64,000 nucleotides of DNA, taken from NCBI RefSeq assembly GCF_002099425.1, contig NW_018344165.1, positions 1,401,501 through 1,465,500 of the forward strand, in the 5' to 3' direction. The position numbers and the translations under genes were made by a program. This document shows positions 55,509 through 64,000 of this stretch, piece by piece (the first letter of the stretch is position 1; each line of letters begins with the position of its first letter). Under the pieces are notes generated by a model. That model worked only from the letters and a program-made list of their open reading frames with translations. It did no database searches and was not told the DNA's origin. Source of the DNA: Phascolarctos cinereus. Taxonomy: Eukaryota > Chordata > Mammalia > Diprotodontia > Phascolarctidae.

Positions 55509-57186
55509 TTTACTTTTTTGGTGGACACCAGCATTTTATTTTTTTAAGACTTTTGAAAGTATTTTTTTTTACATCTAAAGAACATTCATTTAAAAAAAAA
55601 AGAGTTCAGAATTTTCTCCCTCCTCCTCCTCCCCCTCCCTAAAAAGGTAAGAATTTTAAATAGATTATATATGTGCAGTCACGTAAAACATATTTTCATA
55701 TTAGTCATGTTGTAAAAGAAGAAACAGAAAAAAATGCAAAAAAAGGGAAAACAGTATGCTCTGATCTGCATTCACATTGTGTCAGTTCTTTCTCTGGAGT
55801 TGGATAACATTTTCCATTATGGGTCCTTTAGAATTTCCTTGGATCACTGTATTGGTGAGAAGAGCTAAATTATTCACAGTTGATCATAATACAATGTTGC
55901 TGTTACTGTGTACAATGTTCTAATGTTCTTCTGGTTCTGTTCACTTCACTTTGGTTTTGGGTTTTTTTTAGGCAATTGAGGTTAAGTGACTTGCCCAGGG
56001 TCACACAGCTAGTAAGTGTCAAGTGTTTGGTCTGAGGCCACATTTGCACTCAGGTCCTCCTGACTTCAGGGCCAGCGCTCTATCTGTTGCGCCATCTAGC
56101 TGTCCATTCACTTCACTTTGTTAACAGTTCGTGTAAGTCTTTCCAGTTTTTCTAAAACCCACCTGTTCATCATTTCTTATAGCACAATGGTATTCCTACA
56201 TTCCCATACCACAACTTGTTCAGTTATTCCCCAATTCTTGTGCATCCCCTCAATTTCCAACTCTGCCACCATAAAAAAAGCTGTTATAAATATTTTTGTA
56301 CCCAGAGGTCCTTCTTCCTTTTTTTATGATCTCACAGACCTAGTAGCGGTACTACTGGATCAAAGAGTATGCAAAGTTTAATTGTCATTTTGGTATAGTT
56401 CCAAATAGCTCTCTAGAACGGTTGGATCAGTTCACAACTCCACCAACAATGCATTAGTATTCCAATTTTCCTATATTCTCTCCAAAATTTATCATTTTCC
56501 TTTTTGGTCATATTAGCCAATCTGACAGATGTGAGGTGGTACCTCAGAGTTACTTTAATTTTCATTTCTCCAATCGATAGTGATTTTTTTCAAATGACTA
56601 TAGATAGCTTTGATTTTTCATCTGAAAACTGCCTGTTCATATCCTGTTTGACCATTTATCAATTGGGGAATGACTTGTATTCATATAAATTTAACAATTC
56701 TCTATGTATTTGAGAAATGAGGCCTTTATCTGAGATACCTGCCATAAAAATTGTTTCCCAGATTTCTGTTTTTCTTCTAATCTTGGCTACACTGGTTTTG
56801 TTTGGGCAAAACCTTTTAATTTAATATAATCAAAATTACTCATTTTATATCCCATAATCCCTTCTATCTCTTGTTTGGTCAAAAATTCTTCCCTTCTACA
56901 CAGATCTTACAGATGAACTATGCTCTCCTACTTTGCTTATAGTATCAGCCTTTATATCTAAATCATGTACCTATTTTGACTTTATCTTGGTTAGAGGGTA
57001 TAAGATATGTTGGTCTACACCAAGTTTCTGCCACACTACTCTCCAGTTTCCTCAGCAGTTTTTGTCAAATAGTGAGTTCTTATCCTAGAAGCTGGGGTCT
57101 TTGGGTTTATCAAACACTAGATTAACATGACCATTTAGTACTATGTCTTGTGTACCTTATCTATTCCACCGATCTACCACTCTACC
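55509..57186 (-). mobile_element. L1 LINE 3' half, antisense, inserted in sense L1
   Basis: L1 3' UTR, ORF2 C-terminus and part of ORF2, opposite to its host L1. A 13-bp duplication with one mismatch (aaa[t/c]agaatttta at 55496-55508 and 57187-57199) flanks it. A SINE lies inside at about 55954-56106. Confidence 0.9.
55954..56106 (-). mobile_element. Short tRNA-derived SINE in L1
   Basis: Flanked by the perfect 14-bp duplication ttcacttcactttg (55940-55953 and 56107-56120). It is the innermost of three nested elements. Confidence 0.95.
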
Positions 57187-58162
57187 AAACAGAATTTTAG
57201 AAAAGTTAGAGATGATAGATTTCGAGAGGTTATTGAATGGAAAGAGGAAGTATTTCTTAAGTGTGCAAGGCATCTTTACCAAAACCAATCATGTATCAGG
57301 GCATTAAAAACATTGCAAATAAGTGCAGAAAAACAGAAATAACAAAACACATCTTTTGCAGATCATAATGCAATAAAATTCTATTCAATAATAAGCCTTT
57401 GAAGAAAAGATTTAAAACTAAATGCAAAATAAATAACTTAATCCTAAAGAACGGGTCAGTCAAAGAACAAATCATAGGAGCAACCAATAATTTCAGTAAA
57501 GATAGTAAGGACAATAAGAAAACAAAGCAAATTTCTTTGGATGCAGTCAAAGCACTACTTGGGGGAAAACATATGTCTTTAAACATTTTTATCAATAACA
57601 AAGGGAGAAACTGCAGATAATTAAATCAGACAGGTAAAACTAAGAAACTAACAAATTAAAAACCTCCAATTAAGTACCAAAAACAAAAAAAAAATGAAAA
57701 TTCAAAGGAGAGAGTAACAAAACTCAAAGAATAAAAACCATCAAATTAGCAGAATTAGGAGCTGTTTGAAAAAAAAATAGGATGAGATGGAGTCTTCCAA
57801 CATTCCTCCTATGAAAAAAATATGATCCTGATAACTAATTCTGGAAAAGTAAACACGGAGAATGTTATAAACCAATGTCTATAAAGAGTACCGAGGCAAA
57901 AATTTTAAATAAAATATTGGCAAGGAAACTATAGCAATATATCATAAAGATTATAAATAAAGCATAAATGTTAGGTGGATTCAATATTAGGAAAACTCTG
58001 ACCATATTAATAGCAAGAATAACAAATACATATGATTACATCAAAGAATGCAAAAAAAGATTTTGACAAGATATAACACCCATTTCTGTTAAAAATACAA
58101 TACCAAAAAGCATATGAATAAATAAATCTTTCTTTAATATGGTAAAGAATATCTAGCTAAAA

Positions 58163-58408
58163 GGGCAGCTAGGTGATGCAACAGAGGGCTGGGCCTGGAG
58201 TGGAAGACTCAGCCCCCTGATTTCAAATCTGGATTCAAAAATTAGCTGTGTGACCCCACTGGGCAAGTCATTTAAGTCTGTTTGCCTCAGTTTCCTCATC
58301 TGTAAAATGTACCAGAGAAGGAAATGGCAAACTATTTCAGCATTTTGCCAAGAAAATCCCAAATAGGGTCACAAAGAGTCAATCACAACTGAAATGACTA
58401 AACAACAA
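58163..58408 (+). mobile_element. Long CORE-SINE in L1
   Basis: gggcagctaggtgatgcaac ... gaaatggcaaactatttcag ... gaaatgactaaacaaca, flanked by tcta[g/t]ctaaaa duplications. Confidence 0.92.
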
Positions 58409-58587
58409 TCTATCTAAAACCAAGTGCCAGTGCTATCCGTAATGCAGATATATCAGAACTCTTTCCATAACTGTCAAGGGTTAAGCAAGAATGCTCATTT
58501 TTGTCACCATTACTATTCATCATAGAACTTAAAAGCTACCCATTGTATTAAGAAAAAGAAATTAAAATAATATACATACATAAAGAG

Positions 58588-59154
58588 TGTGAGAGATGAT
58601 CTCTCAGAAGTGAAGCCTCCTCAAAGGGTCATCAGTTCTTGTTAATGGCTCTGGTATTGTTGCTTTTGAGTGGTACATGTGTACCAACACTAAGTGAAGA
58701 CCCCTCAGAATACAAGACCCCCTCCCCTAGCCTTCTCCAACCCCTACTCTTAGAATTTCTTAGCAGAAATTCCTGAGCCATAAGAACATACTATCTATCT
58801 CATCCTCTGGCTAGTTATATGACCTTGGGTAAAAGGCTGCTGAAACTGTGAGGCCCTGAAAAGGGGAACATGCTAACATGCTTTCTATACCTCTTTGTTT
58901 TCTCTGTTGCTAGGTAGTTTTCACACGAAAAGATTGTACACCTAAGGCTCAGGCAATGAGCTGACGGGAAGGGGGTGAGGGTGGGCTGCTGCATTAGGGT
59001 CTATATATTCTCGCCTTAAACAAAGAGCTCTCGCACTCTCTTGGGCTGGTGTGAGTGCCCTTTCTCGAGAAAGTCAATAAAAGAGATTTCTCCTTTTTGC
59101 AACTTTTGTCAAGACTCTGGTTTTAATCTGGGTAGGTGGTCTCTGTCCCACACA
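58588..59154 (+). repeat. Solo LTR of an endogenous retrovirus, inserted in L1
   Basis: Starts TGTGAGAGATG and ends GTCCCACACA (TG...CA, imperfect inverted ends). It has a TATA-like tatatattc at about 59002-59010 and AATAAA at 59076-59081, followed by a U5-like stretch. L1 ORF2 sequence lies on both sides. No internal viral sequence accompanies it, as expected after recombination between two LTRs. The family is not assigned. Confidence 0.72.
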
Positions 59155-59343
59155 AGACCTAACAAAATTATTACTTTTTGTAGGTGATGTGATATGGTTT
59201 ACTTAGAAGTACCTTAGAAAGTCAACTAAAAAATAATTGAAATAATTGCAACTTCAGCAAAGTTGCAGGATATAAAATCGTCAGCATTTCTGCATTCAGC
59301 AGGGAGCAGTAGAAAAGAGAAATTCTATTTAAAATTACTACAG

Positions 59344-62300
59344 GTGGGAAGGCAGAGCTAAGATAGCAGAGAAACAGCAGGTACTCACCTGAGCTCTCCC
59401 TGCAAACCCTTCAGAACATTTTAAAATAATGTCCTAAAAGAAATTGGTGGAGTGGTAGAACCCACCAAAGGGCAGGGTGAAATAATTTTCCAGCTAAAGA
59501 CAACTTAGAAGGTCAGCTGGGCCATCTCCAGGTGTTCTGATCTATATCTGGTAACCGGACCCAGATGGTTCTGGAGGATAAAGTGAGACTTTGCACAGCC
59601 CTCCTTCACTCAAATCCAATTTAATTGTAAGTTATGGCATCATCTTCCTGAAGTCACGGTCCTCTTCGAGAAGGACAAATCACACCCTGTACATAGTCCA
59701 AGCTGCCCAATGGGTACCCAACTGAGTTAAGCAACTCAGTTGTCAGCTCCTCTTCTCTTCTCCTCCCCTCACATGGGATATTATGCCCTTACCTGAGGGT
59801 GTTCTGATCAAAGGAAGGTAAATTTTGATGGCTGAAACCTATCTAGTTATTTTGGGGTTTACTGGCAAGATTTCTTTTTTAAAGACCATGTCTTAAAGGC
59901 AATTCACTTTGGCTTTTATTGATTGGCCAACAATAGGTTCCTGCCCAAGCATCATTTAATGGTTACTTTTTGGGTCCAGAAGGCTCAGAGTGAATATAAA
60001 TAGTAGTTGTTTATCTTTCAGCCAGCAACCCTGAGGGTGTTCCCCTCCTGGTTTGATTTTTTTTTTTTAAATTAAAGGGGCCATCCCTTGAGTCACTTCT
60101 TAAACAGGCCTACTCACTGAACGGGCATTGCCTCAGTTAAACTGAGAACTTTTAGCTTAAAAAGGCTAAGGTCTCCCACTGCATCCTGGGCCATCTCCAG
60201 TTGTTCTGATCTATATCTGGCCACTGGAACCAGATGGCTCTGGAGAAGACAGTGAGGTTGGTGACTTTGCACAGCCCTCCTTTACTCAAATCTAATTCAA
60301 CTGCAAGTCACAGCATCATCTTCCTAATGTCATGGTCCTCTGAGAAGGAAGGGCAAAAAAGCCACAAAGTCAGCAGAAAAGGTCTTTCCCACCCCAGTGA
60401 GAGTGGAGTGCAGGCCACACCAGAGCAGACCAGGCCCCAGCAAACCAGAAGCAGGCCTTGGGAGTGACTGAATTAATAGTGTCAGTGGCCGTTTCCAGAG
60501 TTCTTAGCCAAGAGATGGTAAAGGGGTCAAACAACTGGTCAGAAGGAAACTACAGGGGTCTCTTTGCTGGCACTGGGGATAGGACTCTGTTGCTATGCCA
60601 ATACTTGGATCTGAGTCACAGTCCTGGGTGGCAATCCCAAGATGAGGGGGAGCACTAACACACCAAAGCTTGTGGCTACAGTGGAGCTTGGACCCTCATC
60701 ACAGTTTCAGGGCAGAAAAGAGTGTTTGTGTTCACTCACAGACCAGAGCACAGGCCAGGAGAGGAGTAAATGCACCTCTCCTTAGATCAGACCACCTTGG
60801 AAGAACTGAAAACTTATAGGTCCCTAGAAGAATCTCTAAAACCAGCTGCACAAAACCCTTTAAGCTCCACCCTGGAAGCAGAGCCCTACTTTAGCAAAGA
60901 ATTAAAAGTCAAAGAATAGGCTGGAAAAATGAGCAAACAACAGAAAAAAATTCTGACCACAGAAGTTACTATGGTGACAAGGAGGATCAAAACACACTTA
61001 GAAGAAGACAACAAAGTCAAAATTCCTAGATCCAAAGCCTCCAAGAAAAATATGAATTAGTCTCAGGCCATGGAAGAGCTCAAAATGGATTTTAAAAATC
61101 AAGTAAGAGAGGTAGAAGAAAAATTGGGAAGAGAAATGAGAGCGATGCAAGAAAATCATGAAAAAACAGTCAACAGCTTGGTAAAGGAAGCACAAAAAAA
61201 ATACTGAAGAAAATAAGACCTTAAAAAACAGACTGGGACAAATGGTAAAAGAGGTATAAAAATCCAATAAGGAAAAGAATGTGCCTTGAAAAGCAGAATT
61301 GGCTAAATGGAAAAAGATATACAAAAGTTCACTGAAGAGAAAAACTTAAAAAAGCAGAATTGGCCAAATGGAAAAAGAGGTACAAAAGCTCACTGAAGAA
61401 AATAATTCCTTAAAAATTACAATTGGGCAACTGGAAGCTAATGATTTAAGAGAAATCAAGAAACAACAAAAGAAAGCCAAAAGAATGAAAAAATAGAAAA
61501 CAACATGAAATATTTCATTAGAAAAACAAGTGACCTGGAAAACAGATCCAGGAGAGAGAATTTTAAAATTACTGCACTACCTGAAAGCCATGATCAGAAA
61601 AAGAGCCTAGACATCAGCTTTTAAGAAATTATTAAGGAAAACTGCCCTGATATTCTGGAACTAGAGGGTAAAACAGAAATTGAAAGAATGCACTTAGCAC
61701 CCCTGAAAGAAATCCCAAAATGAGAACTCCCAGGAATGCTACAGGCAAATTCCAGAGCTCCCAGGTCATGGGAAAACTACTGCAAAACAGCCAGAAAGAA
61801 ACAATTCAAGTATTGTGGAGCCACAATCAGGACAACACAAGATTTAGTAACTTCTACATGAAAGGATCAGAGGGCTTGGAATATGATGTTCCAGAGGGCA
61901 AAGGAGCTAGGATTCCATCGCCTACCCAGCAACACTGAGTATAATCCTCCAAAATGGATATTCAATGCAATAGAGGACTATCAAGCATTCTTGATGAAAA
62001 GACCACAGCTGAATAGAAAATTTAACTTTCAAAGACAAGACTCTTAAGATGTATGAAAAGGTGAACAGGAAAGGGAACTCATAAGGGACTTAAGATTAAA
62101 CTGTCTGCATTCCTGCATAGGAAGAAGATACTTGTAACTCATAAGAACTTTCTCATTTTAGAGCAGTTAGAGGGCACAGGTGTCAGCTGAATATAAAGGG
62201 GTGAGAAAGAGGAATGCACTGGGAGAAAGGGAAAGGGAGAGGTAGAATGGGGGTGAACTGTCTAACATAAAAGAGGCAAGAAAAACTTTTTACAGTGGAG

Positions 62301-62935
62301 GGGAAGCTGGGGGAGGTGAAGGTAGGTGAGTGAACCTTACTCTCATCAGAACCGGCTCAAAGAGTGAATAACATACACATTCAACTGGGTACAGAAATCT
62401 ACCTTACCTTACAGGAAAAGTAGGAGGGGAAGGAAATGAAGAGAGGGGAAGGGGGGCAGATTAGGGGAGGTGGTAGTCAGAAGCAAAACACTTCTGAGGA
62501 GGGACAGGGTAAAAAGAGAGAGAAATAACAGAATAAACAAAGGGAAAATAGGATGGAGGCAAATATAGCTAGCAATCATAACTGTGAAAAAGTTTTTGAA
62601 GCAAGTTTCTCTGATAAAGGCCTCATTTCTCAAATATATAGAGAATGGAGTCAAATTTTTAAAAATAAAAGCCATTCTCCAATTGATAAATGATAAAAGA
62701 TATGAACAGAAAGCAGTCATGTAAGAAAATGTTCTAAATCACTATTGATTAGAGAAATGCAAATTAAAACAATCCTGAAGTACTATCTCACACCTATGAG
62801 ACTGGCTAATAGGACAGAAAAAGAAAATGACAAATGCTGGAGGGGATGTGGGAAAATTGAGACACTAATGCATTGTTGATGGAGTTGTGAACTGATTCTG
62901 CAATTCTGGAGAGCAATTTGGAACTATCCTGCATT
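59344..62935 (+). mobile_element. L1 LINE with 5' region and ORF1, internally deleted
   Basis: The 5' region begins gggaaggcagagctaagata. ORF1-like sequence at about 60930-61940 includes a lysine/glutamate-rich coiled-coil part (near 61080-61440) and a C-terminal domain remnant (ENCPDILELEGKTEIERM near 61640). The inter-ORF region runs to about 62590, then ORF2 C-terminal sequence (gagaaatgcaaattaaaaca) follows directly, so most of ORF2 is missing. Family X interrupts the 5' region at 59518-60366. Stops are frequent and the copy is inactive. Confidence 0.8.
59518..60366 (+). mobile_element. Small element with direct terminal repeats (family X), inside L1 5' region
   Basis: Two related copies of a 165-180 bp segment (59518-59684 and 60187-60366) both start tgggccatctcca, both end in caca, and flank about 500 bases. 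The hexamer gtcagc lies on both outer sides (59512-59517 and 60369-60374), where the L1 5' region is interrupted. This fits a short non-autonomous LTR-type element with no coding capacity. Two independent family-X insertions are the alternative. An A/T-rich TATA-like gaatataaatag lies near 59993. Confidence 0.5.
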
Positions 62936-63670
62936 TCTACAGTAGTTTTATTTAATTTTTAGAACTTTATTTTTCCCAGTTACATGCAAACACAATTTTT
63001 AACACTTTTTAAATTTTGAGTCTCAAATTCTCTTCCTCCCTCCTTCCCCACCTCCCTCACTGAGAAGGCAAGCAATTTGATATAGGTTATACATGTGTAG
63101 TTGTGTTGTAAAAGAAAACACAGACCAAAAAATAAACTAAGAAAGTACGTTTTGATTATTCATACACCATCAGTTCTTTCTCTGGGGATGGAGAGCATTT
63201 TTCATCATAAGTCCTTCAGAGTTATTTTAGATCACTGTATTGCTGAGGATAGCCAGGTCATTCACAGTGGATCATCTTACAATATTGCTGTTACTATGTA
63301 CAGTGTTCTCCTGGCTGTACTCATCTCACTTCATATCAGTTCATGTAAGTCTTTCCAGGTTTTTCTGAGAGCATCCTGCTCTTCATTTCTGATGGCATAA
63401 TATTATGTACTCCATTACAATCATATACCACAATTTGTTCAACCATTCCCCGATTGATGGGTATCACCTCCATTTCCAGTTCTTTGCCACCAGAGAAGAT
63501 GTGCTATAAATATTTTTGTACATACAGATCCTTTTCCTTTTTGTTTTTTATCTCTTTTGGGGTACAGTGATCTAGTAGTGATACTGCTTAGTCAAAGGGT
63601 ACGCATGGTTTTATAGCTCTTTGGGCGTAGTTCCACATTGCTCTTCAGAACTGCAGAATCAGTTCACAAC
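62936..63670 (-). mobile_element. L1 3' end, antisense (second subfamily)
   Basis: UTR with gagaaggcaagcaatttgat and ORF2 end ccaggtttttctgagagcat. It sits between two sense L1 pieces. Confidence 0.88.
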
Positions 63671-63960
63671 TCCATTAGAAGAACAATTTATACACCAACA
63701 ATACTGTAAAGCCAGTTCTGAGATGCTCGGGAATTATGACCAATACAACGATCAAACTATATGTAATTCCAGAGGATTCAAGATGAAATATGTGGCCTAC
63801 CTGTGGACAAAGAGACGATGAACTCAGAGAACAGAATGAGACGGTAGTTGTCGTTTTTTTGGGACACAGTCAATGTGAGAATGTACACACAAACATATGC
63901 ACACACACATTCACATACATTTTCATACGTACACACACACACACACAAAGCATCCAGAAA
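63671..63960 (+). mobile_element. L1 3' end, sense, with CA repeat
   Basis: gaagaacaatttatacacca, taccgtaaag-like and aattccagaggattcaagat match another L1 3' end type. A (CA)n run (about 63885-63950) follows. It may be the displaced 3' end of the L1 at 59344-62935. Confidence 0.6.
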
Positions 63961-64000
63961 GAAAAACTTCAGATACTACAGGATGTCAGTAACACACGAC

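Larger units (their letters stand above)
53880..59343 (+). mobile_element. L1 LINE, sense, broken up by later insertions
   Basis: The 5' part is at about 53880-54980, and the ORF2 endonuclease region begins near 54985 (NVNGMNSPIK). ORF2 continues at 57200-58150, 58421-58587 and 59155-59343. Later elements split it: antisense L1 (55509-57186), a long SINE (58163-58408) and a solo LTR (58588-59154). An (AC)n run lies at about 55449-55482. No intact frame remains. It is antisense to TDRD9. Confidence 0.8.

Noticed and set aside
60998-61324. Long minus-strand open frame rich in Phe and Leu
   Set aside because: It is the reverse complement of the lysine-rich coiled-coil part of L1 ORF1. Its hydrophobic look is an artefact of reading A-rich DNA backwards.
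63677-63787. Possible minus-strand exon after a gtccacag acceptor-like site, which could have been the missing TDRD9 exon
   Set aside because: The sequence matches an L1 3' end in the opposite orientation and gives no TDRD9-like peptide.

Overview
This window looks like a stretch of marsupial nuclear genome. It is AT-rich and CpG-poor, has introns, and is saturated with repeats typical of marsupials: tRNA-derived SINEs that open with gggcagctaggtgg, a longer CORE-type SINE with a BovB/RTE-like tail, several L1 subfamilies, and ancient L2, CR1/L3, MIR and hAT fossils. The species cannot be fixed from the sequence alone.

The one protein-coding gene I can support lies on the minus strand between about 53,091 and 36,380. 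It is the 3' end of TDRD9, a DExH-box/Tudor helicase of the germline piRNA pathway. Six coding exons (53091-52982, 52730-52634, 49350-49212, 41164-41046, 38570-38498, 37104-37003) each have GT and AG splice sites. Their phases connect into one open frame of 212 residues ending at TAG (37003-37005). A candidate polyadenylation signal is at 36381-36386. The next upstream exon is not in the window, so the intron at 53,092-64,000 is longer than 10.9 kb.

Layout. 1-23,860: intergenic mosaic of L1, L2, CR1/L3, SINE, MIR, two LTR-like pieces, a hAT miniature element (19603-19889) and a strong CTCF-like motif (18383-18399). 23,862-about 33,800: a decayed class I (gammaretrovirus-like) endogenous retrovirus. 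An antisense 5'-truncated L1 is inserted in its gag region with a 19-bp target duplication, and that L1 itself carries a second L1 insertion. 33,815-36,380: SINE, L1, hAT and unassigned sequence. 36,381-53,091: TDRD9 exons, with introns holding MIR, L1, L2, CR1/L3, a MER5-like hAT fossil and a full-length 7SL RNA pseudogene (48432-48737). 53,092-64,000: a pile-up of sense and antisense L1 copies with a solo LTR, SINEs and a small element with direct terminal repeats (59518-60366).

The window is thus the tail of a transposon-silencing gene embedded in transposon debris. I see no operon, CRISPR array, functional tRNA or rRNA gene, or intact mobile-element gene. Repeat boundaries are approximate, usually within 10-30 bases, except where target duplications are given. 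Family names rest on recognition of consensus features, not on a database search.
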